From the NCBI GenBank assembly GCA_003215695.1, contig QCJZ01000001.1:1-64000 (forward strand): 64,000 bases of DNA, written 5' to 3'. This DNA comes from Prochlorococcus sp. AG-409-J03. Its GTDB lineage: Bacteria > Cyanobacteriota > Cyanobacteriia > PCC-6307 > Cyanobiaceae. A model generated the notes under the pieces. That model saw only the letters and a list, made by a program, of their open reading frames with translations. It was not told where the DNA came from and made no database searches. Both the position numbers and the translations under genes were made by a program. Positions 11,470-22,299 of the stretch are shown here, in pieces (the stretch's first letter is position 1; each line of letters opens with the position of its first letter).

Positions 11470-12642
11470 ATGACTAGCAAGCAAAATTCTGATAGAAATC
11501 TCGAAGGTTTAATCAAACCGTATGGTGGAAAACTTATAAACCTTATGGCATCTGATCAAGAAGCAAAAGAGTTAAAAAAAAATTCTTTTAAAACTATAAA
11601 TTGTTCGGATAGGAATGCTTGTGATGTTGAACTTCTTTTAATAGGTGCTTTTTCTCCTTTGAATGGGTTTATGAGTGAGAAAAATTACGACTCGGTTGTT
11701 AAACAAAATCGAATCGAATCAGGTTTGCTTTTTGGTTTACCAATTGTGATGGATACAGATAGAGAAGATATAAAACCTGGAGATTCAGTTTTACTCAATT
11801 ACAAAAATCAAGAACTAGCAATCTTGGAAGTACAAGAAAAATGGATACCGGACAAGGTGATTGAGGCCAAATATTGCTATGGAACAACTTCTTTGGAGCA
11901 CCCTGCGGTACGAATGATCTCTATGGAGAGGAAAAAATATTATTTGGGAGGTCCCATAAAAGGTCTAGAATTACCTAAGAGAGTTTTCACTTGCCAAACT
12001 CCATCTCAAGTAAGAGAGAACCTTCCCTCTGGAAAAGATGTAGTTGCATTTCAGTGCAGGAATCCAATTCACAGAGCACATTATGAGCTTTTCACAAGAG
12101 CATTAGAAGCCAAAAATGTAAGCAAAAATAGTGTTGTTCTTGTTCACCCAACTTGTGGGCCAACACAAGAAGATGACATCCCTGGATCAGTAAGATTTCA
12201 AACTTATGAAAAACTTGCCTCTGAAGTTAACAACCCAAAAATCAGGTGGTCATATCTCCCTTATTCGATGCATATGGCCGGCCCAAGAGAGGCTCTTCAA
12301 CATATGATTATCAGAAGAAATTACGGATGTACTCATTTCATTATTGGAAGAGATATGGCCGGATGTAAGTCCTCTATCAGTGGAGAAGACTTTTATGGTC
12401 CATATGATGCTCAGAATTTTGCTAACGAGTGCTGCAAAGAATTAGAGATGCAAACAGTTCCGTCTTTGAATCTTGTATTTACAGAAGAGGAAGGTTATGT
12501 AACTGCCGATTATGCAAAAGAAAAAGGATTACACATAAAAAAATTAAGCGGCACTCAATTCAGAAAAATGCTTAGAAGTGGAGAAGAAATTCCAGAATGG
12601 TTTGCATTTAAAAGCGTCGTTGATGTACTAAGAGCCGCATAG
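11470..12642 (+). CDS. sat: sulfate adenylyltransferase (ATP sulfurylase)
   Basis: 390 aa; FQCRNPIHRAHYEL, HMAGPREALQHMIIRRNYGCTHFIIGRDMAG. Confidence 0.97.
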   Translation: MTSKQNSDRNLEGLIKPYGGKLINLMASDQEAKELKKNSFKTINCSDRNACDVELLLIGAFSPLNGFMSEKNYDSVVKQNRIESGLLFGLPIVMDTDREDIKPGDSVLLNYKNQELAILEVQEKWIPDKVIEAKYCYGTTSLEHPAVRMISMERKKYYLGGPIKGLELPKRVFTCQTPSQVRENLPSGKDVVAFQCRNPIHRAHYELFTRALEAKNVSKNSVVLVHPTCGPTQEDDIPGSVRFQTYEKLASEVNNPKIRWSYLPYSMHMAGPREALQHMIIRRNYGCTHFIIGRDMAGCKSSISGEDFYGPYDAQNFANECCKELEMQTVPSLNLVFTEEEGYVTADYAKEKGLHIKKLSGTQFRKMLRSGEEIPEWFAFKSVVDVLRAA

Positions 12643-12685
12643 TTGGACCAAATCCTATTAAACTCTAAAAAGATTTAAAAGAACA

Positions 12686-14533
12686 TTGAACAAACGTTGG
12701 AGAAACATTGGTCTTTATGTCCTAATTGTTGTAGTTGTGATTTTTGTTGGAAGTGCTTTTTTCGATAAGCCAAGTCCAACAAAAGCCACTAGGTCACTTA
12801 GATATAGTGACTTCATAGAAGCTGTACAAGAAAAACAAGTCAGCAGAGTACTCATATCTCCAGATAAAGGTACGGCTCAAATTGTTGAAAGTGACGGAAA
12901 CAGAGCTCTAGTTAATTTGGCCCCTGATCAAGAATTACTTAAACTATTAACAGATAATGAAGTTGATATTGCTGTACAACCAACTACTCAAGCAAACCCT
13001 CTTCAGCAAGCTGCAAGTAGCCTGATTTTCCCGATACTTTTATTGGGAGGTCTATTTTTTCTTTTCAGAAGAGCTGGCTCTGGCGGTGGTGGAAATCCAG
13101 CAATGAGTTTTGGAAAGAGTAAAGCAAGGCTTCAAATGGAGCCTGAAACTAAGATAACTTTTGGCGATGTTGCAGGAATTGAAGGAGCAAAGCTTGAACT
13201 TACTGAAGTGGTTGATTTCCTTAAAAACCCTGATCGCTTTACAGCTGTTGGTGCAAAAATTCCTAAAGGTGTTTTATTAGTTGGTCCTCCTGGTACAGGT
13301 AAAACTTTGCTTGCGAAAGCAGTAGCAGGTGAAGCGTCAGTCCCTTTCTTTTCTATATCTGGATCTGAGTTTGTGGAAATGTTTGTTGGAGTTGGTGCAA
13401 GCCGAGTAAGAGATCTTTTTGAGCAAGCCAAAAAGAACGCCCCCTGCATAGTTTTTATTGATGAAATAGATGCTGTAGGTCGTCAGCGTGGAGCTGGCCT
13501 TGGTGGAGGTAATGATGAAAGAGAACAAACACTCAACCAGCTCCTAACAGAAATGGATGGTTTTGAGGGGAACTCAGGAATAATTATTGTTGCTGCAACT
13601 AACCGACCTGATGTGCTCGACTCAGCACTAATGCGACCAGGAAGATTCGACAGGCAAGTTACTGTTGATAGACCTGATTACACAGGGAGATTGCAAATAC
13701 TTAAAGTGCATGCAAGAAGTAAAACTCTTTCAAAGGGAGTTGACCTTGATCAAGTAGCAAGAAGAACTCCTGGTTTTACTGGAGCAGATTTAGCAAATCT
13801 ATTGAATGAAGCTGCGATATTAGCTGCCAGAAGAGAGTTGACAGAAGTCAGCAATGAAGAAATAGGTGATGCAATTGAAAGAATTATGGTTGGTCCTGAG
13901 AAGAAAGACACGGTCATTAGTGAAAAGCGTAAAAGGCTAGTTGCATATCATGAGGCTGGCCATGCCGTAGTTGGAGCTGTAATGCCAGATTATGACCCAG
14001 TACAAAAGATCTCGATCATTCCAAGAGGTCAGGCTGGTGGATTAACCTTTTTCACTCCTAGTGAAGAAAGAATGGAATCTGGTCTTTATTCAAGGTCTTA
14101 CCTCCAAAATCAAATGGCTGTTGCACTAGGAGGCAGAGTTGCAGAGGAAATAATTTACGGTGAAGATGAAGTAACTACTGGAGCATCAAATGATTTAAAG
14201 CAAGTTGCATCAGTAGCAAGGCAAATGATTACTAAATTTGGAATGAGTGACAAGTTAGGACCTGTAGCTCTGGGACGCTCACAAGGTGGAATGTTCCTCG
14301 GCAGAGACATCTCTTCAGAAAGAGATTTTTCTGAAGATACAGCTGCAACTATTGACTCAGAAGTCTCAATTCTTGTTGAAATTGCATACGAAAGAGCAAA
14401 AAAGGCTTTAAATGATAACCGAGAAGTCCTTGAAGAGTTAACAGCAATGCTCATGGAAACTGAAACCGTTGATTCTCTAGAATTCCAGGATTTATTAATT
14501 CGCCATGAAGTTAAAGTTGCTGAGTATGCTTAA
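12686..14533 (+). CDS. ftsH: ATP-dependent zinc metalloprotease FtsH (TTG start)
   Basis: 615 aa; [21 protein letters not shown] region, HEAGH zinc site. Confidence 0.97.
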   Translation: MNKRWRNIGLYVLIVVVVIFVGSAFFDKPSPTKATRSLRYSDFIEAVQEKQVSRVLISPDKGTAQIVESDGNRALVNLAPDQELLKLLTDNEVDIAVQPTTQANPLQQAASSLIFPILLLGGLFFLFRRAGSGGGGNPAMSFGKSKARLQMEPETKITFGDVAGIEGAKLELTEVVDFLKNPDRFTAVGAKIPKGVLLVGPPGTGKTLLAKAVAGEASVPFFSISGSEFVEMFVGVGASRVRDLFEQAKKNAPCIVFIDEIDAVGRQRGAGLGGGNDEREQTLNQLLTEMDGFEGNSGIIIVAATNRPDVLDSALMRPGRFDRQVTVDRPDYTGRLQILKVHARSKTLSKGVDLDQVARRTPGFTGADLANLLNEAAILAARRELTEVSNEEIGDAIERIMVGPEKKDTVISEKRKRLVAYHEAGHAVVGAVMPDYDPVQKISIIPRGQAGGLTFFTPSEERMESGLYSRSYLQNQMAVALGGRVAEEIIYGEDEVTTGASNDLKQVASVARQMITKFGMSDKLGPVALGRSQGGMFLGRDISSERDFSEDTAATIDSEVSILVEIAYERAKKALNDNREVLEELTAMLMETETVDSLEFQDLLIRHEVKVAEYA

Positions 14534-14554
14534 CCTAAAAATATAATTTAGTTT

Positions 14555-15190
14555 TTGGAAGTTAAGCAAAATAATTTAATAAAACGTCTTAAGATACAAC
14601 CCCTTATAGTTGTAATTAGGCTCGAACATCAATTTTTCAACGTCTCGCAGAAACGAGAAAACTTACTTTTAAAAATTGAAAAACTCTCTAATTATGGTAT
14701 AAAAAATATTGAAATAGGATGGGATTCAAATCCGGAATGGATAAATCTAATATTAGAAATAAAAAATAAATTTAAGTCAATTAATATTGGTGTTGCATCA
14801 ATTACATCAAAACAATCTTTAGACTCAATTCTTTCATTAGATCTAAATTATTCTATGAGCTCAGTTTTTAATAAAGATATTCATCTCGAAGCGATTAAAT
14901 ATAATCAATTAGTTATTCCAGGAATATCCAATTTTGAAAATTTCAAAGAGGCTATCAATCTAGGATATAAAATAATAAAAGTCTTTCCTGCATCAAAATT
15001 AGGAATTAACTTTGTTGATAATTTAAGAGAATTAACAAAGAAAGATATTTTTTTTATTGGTGCGGGGGGAATTAAAAGTAAAAACATCAAAGAATTACTA
15101 ACAAATAGCTATGACGCGTTGATCATTGGGAGAGAATTAAGAAATCAAATACCTGATAAATATTTAAAGATGTGGCTAATAGACAATTAG
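14555..15190 (+). CDS. KDPG/KHG aldolase family protein (divergent)
   Basis: 211 aa; class I aldolase Schiff-base KVFPAS motif, C-terminal FIGAGGI; TTG start uncertain. Confidence 0.75.
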   Translation: MEVKQNNLIKRLKIQPLIVVIRLEHQFFNVSQKRENLLLKIEKLSNYGIKNIEIGWDSNPEWINLILEIKNKFKSINIGVASITSKQSLDSILSLDLNYSMSSVFNKDIHLEAIKYNQLVIPGISNFENFKEAINLGYKIIKVFPASKLGINFVDNLRELTKKDIFFIGAGGIKSKNIKELLTNSYDALIIGRELRNQIPDKYLKMWLIDN

Positions 15191-15245
15191 TATAGATTCC
15201 AAAAACCAATATTGAATTCTTTACTGGGCGAATTAACTTAAACAA

Positions 15246-16346
15246 TTAATGATCTGAATAATAGTTCCCACATTGGCCTTTTTGCCTAAGCAAATGATCA
15301 GCTAAAACTAGCGCAACCATTGCCTCAACCATTGGAACTGCTCTTGGCAAAACACAAGGATCATGCCTTCCTGTTGCCTTTAGAGTTGTTGCATTGCCAT
15401 CTTCATCAATAGTCTTTTGACTTTTCCTAATAGTTGCTGTTGGTTTAAAGCCAACTCTCAGAACTATATCCTCACCATTACTTATTCCACCTTGAATTCC
15501 TCCTGAATTATTTGTGGCAGTTTTCAATTGATCAGTATCCGATGGTAAAAAAGCATCATTATGCTCACTTCCTTTCAAATAAGTACCTCCAAAACCAGAT
15601 CCAACCTCAAAACCTTTAGTAGCGGGCAAAGACATTAGTGCCTTTGCCAAATCAGCCTCTAATTTATCAAAAACAGGCATGCCAAGTCCTACTGGCGGAT
15701 TGCGAACAACACATTCTATTACTCCGCCACATGAATCTCCCTCTTTACCAAAAGCTTCAACTCTCTGAATCATTAAATCTGCAGCTGATTGATTTGGACA
15801 TCGAACAATATTTTGCTCAATCTCATCAAAAGTAACTTGATTAGGATAGATCTCGGCTTCGATATCGTGAATTCTCTTTACCCAAGCAAGTACTTCCGTA
15901 TTAGAAAACTGATTGAGGAGTTGCTTTGCAACAGAACCAGCAGCGACTCTACCTATCGTCTCTCTGGCTGATGCCCGCCCACCTCCACTTAAAGCCTGAA
16001 TTCCATATTTTTTTTGATAGGTTGCATCAGCATGAGATGGTCTAAACGTTTTTTTAATTTCAGAATAATCTTGAGGTCGATGATCTTTATTTCTTACAAC
16101 CATGGCAATCGGCGTTCCTAAGGTTTTGTTCCCTAAAAGACCACTAAGAATTTCAACTTCATCACTTTCGTTTCTAGGAGTAGTAATTTTGCTTTGTCCT
16201 GGCCTCCTGCGATTGAGATCATTTTGTATTTCATGGATATTAAGCTCCAACCTTGGTGGACATCCATCAATAATTACACCAACACCACCACCGTGAGATT
16301 CACCAAAGGTGCTGATACTAAAAAGTTTCCCGAAACTACTTCCCAT
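15246..16346 (-). CDS. aroC: chorismate synthase
   Basis: [48 protein letters not shown]; start taken at the second Met. Confidence 0.97.
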   Translation of the reverse strand: MGSSFGKLFSISTFGESHGGGVGVIIDGCPPRLELNIHEIQNDLNRRRPGQSKITTPRNESDEVEILSGLLGNKTLGTPIAMVVRNKDHRPQDYSEIKKTFRPSHADATYQKKYGIQALSGGGRASARETIGRVAAGSVAKQLLNQFSNTEVLAWVKRIHDIEAEIYPNQVTFDEIEQNIVRCPNQSAADLMIQRVEAFGKEGDSCGGVIECVVRNPPVGLGMPVFDKLEADLAKALMSLPATKGFEVGSGFGGTYLKGSEHNDAFLPSDTDQLKTATNNSGGIQGGISNGEDIVLRVGFKPTATIRKSQKTIDEDGNATTLKATGRHDPCVLPRAVPMVEAMVALVLADHLLRQKGQCGNYYSDH

Positions 16347-16424
16347 AAATAAACCTATATACAAAATATTAATGAATACATGCTACAAAACAAACCAATT
16401 AATCAATATATAAAACTAAACAAG

Positions 16425-16462
16425 CAAAAAAAAAGCCCTCTTTTAGAGGGCTTTCAAAAAAT
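16425..16462 (-). terminator. intrinsic terminator downstream of psbA
   Basis: minus strand GAAAGCCCTCTAAAAGAGGGCTTTTTTTTT. Confidence 0.85.
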
Positions 16463-16474
16463 CAAGTTAAAGAC

Positions 16475-17557
16475 TTAACCGATTGCAGGTGCAACAAGAG
16501 CTACAGAAGTAGACTCAGCAGCTGCTAGGTCAAGTGGGAAGTTGTGAGCATTACGCTCGTGCATTACTTCCATACCAAGGTTTGCACGGTTAAGTACGTC
16601 ACCCCAGGTTGGTACAACCTTGCCTGAAGTATCAACTACAGACTGGTTGAAGTTGAAGCCGTTCAAGTTGAAAGCCATGGTGCAGATGCCCATAGATGTC
16701 AACCAAACACAAATCACTGGCCATGAAGCCAAGAAGAAGTGAAGGCTGCGGCTGTTGTTGAAGCTTGCATATTGGAAGATCAAACGACCGAAGTAGCCAT
16801 GAGCTGCAACGATGTTGTATGTCTCTTCTTCTTGTCCAAACTTGTAACCATAGTTCTGTGAATCAAGGCCTGTGGTCTCACGGATAAGTGATGAAGTAAC
16901 CAAAGAACCGTGCATTGCAGAGAACAAAGCGCCACCAAACATACCTGCTACACCAGCCATATGGAATGGGTGCATCAAGATGTTGTGCTCAGCCTGGAAA
17001 ACGAACATGAAGTTGAATGTTCCAGAGATTCCTAGAGGCATACCATCAGAGAATGAACCCTGACCGAATGGGTAAACAAGGAATACAGCGAAAGCTGCTG
17101 ATACAGGAGCTGAGTAAGCAACACAGATCCATGGGCGCATACCTAAACGGTATGAAAGCTCCCACTGACGTCCCATGTATGCAGAGATACCAATGAGGAA
17201 GTGGAAGATTACAAGCTGGTAAGGGCCACCGTTATATAGCCACTCATCAAGAGTTGCTGCTTCCCAGATTGGGTAGAAGTGAAGGCCAATAGCGTTACTT
17301 GAAGGAACAACAGCACCAGAAATGATGTTGTTTCCATACATGAATGAACCAGCTACTGGCTCACGGATACCGTCGATATCAACTGGAGGAGCAGCGATAA
17401 ATGCAACGATAAAACAAGTTGTTGCCGCAAGAAGGCAAGGGATCATCAATACACCGAACCAACCGACATAGATACGGTTGTTGGTAGAAGTAACCCACTC
17501 GCAGAATTGTGGCCAACCTTTGAGCAACGAAGAACGCTGCTGCTGAATGGTGGTCAT
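16475..17557 (-). CDS. psbA: photosystem II D1 protein
   Basis: 360 aa; [45 protein letters not shown]-terminal processing region [12 protein letters not shown]. Confidence 0.99.
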   Translation of the reverse strand: MTTIQQQRSSLLKGWPQFCEWVTSTNNRIYVGWFGVLMIPCLLAATTCFIVAFIAAPPVDIDGIREPVAGSFMYGNNIISGAVVPSSNAIGLHFYPIWEAATLDEWLYNGGPYQLVIFHFLIGISAYMGRQWELSYRLGMRPWICVAYSAPVSAAFAVFLVYPFGQGSFSDGMPLGISGTFNFMFVFQAEHNILMHPFHMAGVAGMFGGALFSAMHGSLVTSSLIRETTGLDSQNYGYKFGQEEETYNIVAAHGYFGRLIFQYASFNNSRSLHFFLASWPVICVWLTSMGICTMAFNLNGFNFNQSVVDTSGKVVPTWGDVLNRANLGMEVMHERNAHNFPLDLAAAESTSVALVAPAIG

Positions 17558-17780
17558 GAGGACGAATGTAAATGTCCCTTATGGGACGAGTAAATAAGAG
17601 CAGCTAATTAGACTGCCAGTTGAGATATTAATAGAGAATGATCCCTTTCGTGGGCAATATGTAGGACAATTTATGAAGAAAATCTATAAGTAGATTTCAA
17701 AGCCGACCTAAGCGGTCTTAAGATTATTTTAAGATTTAGCCTTTGAGGTCGCGAATTGGTTTTAATCAAGTGGCTAATTA

Positions 17781-17954
17781 ATGGGCGCAGACTTGAAGAG
17801 AGAGTTCCTTTGTGTGATGCACGTCACAGAAAATATGAATTGGAAGCGCAAGGAGCAGTGGTTTATTGGAGCGAGAGAACTTACTTCTGATGGACTAAAT
17901 CAATCAATGATTTTTTCCATTCTTTTTGAAAATCCCATAATTCTCTTTTTGTAA
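17781..17954 (+). CDS. candidate small ORF, 57 aa, convergent with and overlapping the 3' end of the aspartoacylase gene
   Basis: ATG...TAA reads MGADLKREFLCVMHVTENMNWKRKEQWFIGARELTSDGLNQSMIFSILFENPIILFL; below ORF-track length cutoff; protein-like Trp/charged composition in the first 2/3. Confidence 0.4.
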   Translation: MGADLKREFLCVMHVTENMNWKRKEQWFIGARELTSDGLNQSMIFSILFENPIILFL

Positions 17955-18798
17955 AGCTCATAGCGATATTTTTTTCCGCATACGCTGCTTCATTTATAAA
18001 AACAGGAATATAAAGTTCATCTTCTTCAAACCTAATTATTTCACCATTCAACTTACAAAACAATTCATCGTTTTTCTTTAATTCCTGCCAATCTTTTGAT
18101 TGCCTTAGAGGATGCACATATCCATCAATATTTCCTTCTTCATCTCGAGGGAAATCTATGCTTTTAATATGCCTGTGAATTATCAACTTATCAGGAAAAA
18201 AAAACTTTAAGTTCTTAACTTGATGAATTTGTTCCATCAAAGTCTCAAGAATCAATTTTGTTTGTAAAATGATTCTCGAATTCAAAAGACCCTGACCAAT
18301 CGGTCCAATCTCCACAACAAGGCCACAAGGCCAAGATTCAACTAAAAAACCTGTTTGTTCTTGATCAGATTCGTGAAGATATATGGGTAAACCTAATTGA
18401 TTTTGAATTAAAGAAGCCAAAGCTAAATCTGCATCTCTTCTCCCATAAACAACCAAACAACTACCCATAGAGGCGGTAGTAGTATGAAAATCTAATGCTA
18501 TTTGACAGGGGTTTTCTCCTTTGTCTCCATAAAGATTAACTAACTCACTTGCTCGTCTTTCTTCAAAACTTGAAGAGTTCGTAAATAAAAATGATTCTTC
18601 TTTGAAACTACGATTCAAATCATGATGAATGTATCTTTTCCCGGCCTTTTGAGCCTCAGGATTTCCAATTACCTTAAAGGTTTTCAGACCGTGATTATTT
18701 ATTAAAAACGATGATTTTTCCCATTCATCAAAAAGCCAAATACCATTTATTTCATTACCATGCGTACCAGCCACCAGAAGTACTTGTAGCTGCTTCAT
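17881..18798 (-). CDS. aspartoacylase / succinylglutamate desuccinylase family zinc hydrolase
   Basis: 305 aa; GTHGNEINGIWL, NPEAQKAGKRYIHHDLNRSF, DFHTTTASMG. Confidence 0.9.
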   Translation of the reverse strand: MKQLQVLLVAGTHGNEINGIWLFDEWEKSSFLINNHGLKTFKVIGNPEAQKAGKRYIHHDLNRSFKEESFLFTNSSSFEERRASELVNLYGDKGENPCQIALDFHTTTASMGSCLVVYGRRDADLALASLIQNQLGLPIYLHESDQEQTGFLVESWPCGLVVEIGPIGQGLLNSRIILQTKLILETLMEQIHQVKNLKFFFPDKLIIHRHIKSIDFPRDEEGNIDGYVHPLRQSKDWQELKKNDELFCKLNGEIIRFEEDELYIPVFINEAAYAEKNIAMSFTKRELWDFQKEWKKSLIDLVHQK

Positions 18799-18841
18799 TA
18801 ATCAATAAACACATAGATAACAATAATCTTAAAAGAAATTC

Positions 18842-19816
18842 ATGGCCATACCACCAATATTTGTAAAAGCAGCGCAAGATATATGGGGTTTTGAATGGAA
18901 AATATTAATGAATGGTCTTGCACCATCAGATTCAAATGGAAACTACAAGAGACCAATAAATATTCAACAACAAATTCAAATCCCGACCAAAGAAGATTTA
19001 AAGAATAGAACGTCAAATCAAATGCCAGGTTTGATTATTGGAAAAAGTTGTCCTTGGGCACATAGAGCATGGATAATTCACGAGATCAAAGGATTAAAGA
19101 AATCTATCAATCTTCACATTGCACACGCAGACAGTGAGGGAGGAAGATGGAGATTAGATCCACCAATAAAAGGATGTAAAACCCTTCAAGAGCTTTATCT
19201 GAAATGCGGAAATTATCAATCAAGAAGAGCAACAGTACCAATGCTTTTCGATCCAGGTAAAGAGCGGGAATCAAAACTAAGAATTATAAACAATGAAAGC
19301 GCTGAGCTTGTCGAAATATTAAATAACTGGCCTATATACAATCAGGAAATAGATCTTAACCCAAGCAAATATCAAAAACAAATAATTAACTGGCAGAATC
19401 TAATTCAGGAAAATATTAATAATGGAGTTTATAAATGTGGATTTGCTAGAAACCAAAAAGCTTATGAAAAAGCTTCTAAAAATTTGTTCTCAACTCTAAA
19501 TATTATAGAAAAACATCTTCAATCAAATGGTCCTTGGCTTTGTGGAAAAAATCTTTCAATTGCTGATATAAGACTTTTCCCTACCCTTATTAGATGGGAA
19601 GCAATTTATTACCCACTATTTAAATGTAGTAACAAACCAATTAAATCTTTTCCACATATAATTAAATGGAGAAAAAAGATTTTTAATATGTACAATATAA
19701 AAAAAACATGTGACGTTGATACTTGGAGAAAAGATTATTTTGGGGCTTTATTTCCTTTAAATCCAAGTGGTATTATTCCTCAAGGAGAAGATATTACATC
19801 AACTATCAACAATTAA
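18842..19816 (+). CDS. glutathione S-transferase family protein (glutathionyl-hydroquinone-reductase-like)
   Basis: 324 aa; SCPWAHRAWIIHEIKGL active site, C-terminal WLCGKNLSIADIRLFPTLIRWE. Confidence 0.85.
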   Translation: MAIPPIFVKAAQDIWGFEWKILMNGLAPSDSNGNYKRPINIQQQIQIPTKEDLKNRTSNQMPGLIIGKSCPWAHRAWIIHEIKGLKKSINLHIAHADSEGGRWRLDPPIKGCKTLQELYLKCGNYQSRRATVPMLFDPGKERESKLRIINNESAELVEILNNWPIYNQEIDLNPSKYQKQIINWQNLIQENINNGVYKCGFARNQKAYEKASKNLFSTLNIIEKHLQSNGPWLCGKNLSIADIRLFPTLIRWEAIYYPLFKCSNKPIKSFPHIIKWRKKIFNMYNIKKTCDVDTWRKDYFGALFPLNPSGIIPQGEDITSTINN

Positions 19817-19825
19817 TTATCAACT

Positions 19826-20488
19826 ATGAAAGAAAAAAATTCTTATTTTACATCCTCAAATCCTATTAAAGGAGTCTATGGTGATTTCATAGTTACTTCT
19901 AATGATAAAAAAGAAGTTCTATTTTACCGATTATCAATACTTTTCTGTGGATTATTTTTTTCAATAGGAATAGTTCAATGGTTTTTCAATGGATCTCATC
20001 AAATATGGATTTGGCTATTATGCATGACAATAAGTATAGGTTTAAGTCTTAAATGGATACATATTTATTTAAGACCTTTACATCAAGCACTAACAATTTT
20101 CTGGGTACTCGGTTGTATAGGATTATTGATACTTTTATATCATTTTGGAGTGAAAAATCTAATGTATGGTCTGAGAGAAAATCCAAAATCGATATTACTT
20201 ATCGGTCCACTTTTTGCTTCTTTAACTGGGATAGGTTTCAAAGAGTTTTTTTGTTTCAGAAGAATTGAGGCAATAGGGATAACGATTTTTATTCCAATTT
20301 CTTTAATTGGATATTTAACTGAATTAGCTAATGAAAGTTTTACTTTTGCAACTCTAGTTGTGTCGTCCTTGCTATTGCTATCCATGGGAATAAGGAAATT
20401 CAACCTACCAGCAGAAGCTGATATAGGAGATAAAAGCGTTTTTGAGTATTTAGAAAGCCAAAGAAAGCTAAAAGCATCTGATGCTTGA
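19826..20488 (+). CDS. DUF2301-like membrane protein
   Basis: 220 aa, multiple TM segments; GIGFKEFFCFRRIEA region. Confidence 0.7.
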   Translation: MKEKNSYFTSSNPIKGVYGDFIVTSNDKKEVLFYRLSILFCGLFFSIGIVQWFFNGSHQIWIWLLCMTISIGLSLKWIHIYLRPLHQALTIFWVLGCIGLLILLYHFGVKNLMYGLRENPKSILLIGPLFASLTGIGFKEFFCFRRIEAIGITIFIPISLIGYLTELANESFTFATLVVSSLLLLSMGIRKFNLPAEADIGDKSVFEYLESQRKLKASDA

Positions 20489-20658
20489 ATAAATCAACCA
20501 ATTATCAATTCAAAAGAGAAAACGGACACATAGATCTTTTTTCTAGGTCTTAAGTCAGGAAATGGTGAGGAAATCCAACCAAATTTACAAACCACGTGCA
20601 ATATTCGTCTGTCATAATTATTGTGTTATTCAAATGATCCTGCTCTTTAAAAGACTCC

Positions 20659-20877
20659 ATGAAAACTATTGACGAGCATATTAAAAAGGATGAATCTGAG
20701 ATCCAAGAAGCAAAGGCTCAGGGGAATGAATCCAAGCTCCATCATCTAGAAGATGAACTTAATTCGCTCAAAGAATACAAAGAGCATCATCCTGAAGACA
20801 AGCATGACCCAAATGCCCTAGAACTTTTCTGCGACGCCAACCCTGATGAACCAGAGTGCTTGGTATACGATGATTAA
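20659..20877 (+). CDS. cp12: Calvin-cycle regulator CP12 (variant without N-terminal Cys pair)
   Basis: 72 aa ending ALELFCDANPDEPECLVYDD. Confidence 0.9.
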   Translation: MKTIDEHIKKDESEIQEAKAQGNESKLHHLEDELNSLKEYKEHHPEDKHDPNALELFCDANPDEPECLVYDD

Positions 20878-20902
20878 AAGTTAAAAACAATCAATAGAAT
20901 AG

Positions 20903-20936
20903 AAAAAGGGAGGTTATAACCTCCCTTTATTTTTTG
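20903..20936 (+). terminator. intrinsic terminator after cp12
   Basis: aaagggaggttataacctccctttatttttt. Confidence 0.8.
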
Positions 20937-20951
20937 TTCTATTAGATCCTA

Positions 20952-21134
20952 TTAATAATCCATATTAAAATCCGAAGGACTTCCAGTTAAAGAGCAGATA
21001 ACTGCCTCCTCATTTTTCATTTGACGTACTTCAGCGATTGGTCTACCCATTTTCTTTAAAACATTAATATCTTGATCAGTCTGGCAGCGAGCAATAATTT
21101 CCCCTTGTCCATCAAAACAACTGTAAAAATCCAT
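20952..21134 (-). CDS. conserved small hypothetical protein
   Basis: 60-aa ORF MDFYSCFDGQGEIIARCQTDQDINVLKKMGRPIAEVRQM; well spaced between cp12 and obgE. Confidence 0.6.
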   Translation of the reverse strand: MDFYSCFDGQGEIIARCQTDQDINVLKKMGRPIAEVRQMKNEEAVICSLTGSPSDFNMDY

Positions 21135-21207
21135 AATTTTAATAAATCTCTTTAGTTATGACCAAAAATTATCTGTAAGACAAGTAGGTATCATTCACTC
21201 ATAACAA

Positions 21208-22200
<993 letters not shown>

Positions 22201-22299
22201 TTAGAAATATCTTTAATCAATTAATTAAATAATAATTCTTACATTCATACTTGCTAAATTAAAGAACTAAAAACACTGTTTATAACTTTCACCTCAATT

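Noticed and set aside
13132-13528. Minus-strand ORFs of 105 and 63 aa inside ftsH
   Set aside because: Antisense open frames created by codon bias of the conserved AAA+ region; no independent evidence
16872-17063. 63-aa plus-strand ORF antisense to psbA
   Set aside because: Antisense shadow ORF. Antisense psbA RNAs exist in cyanobacteria but nothing here supports a protein
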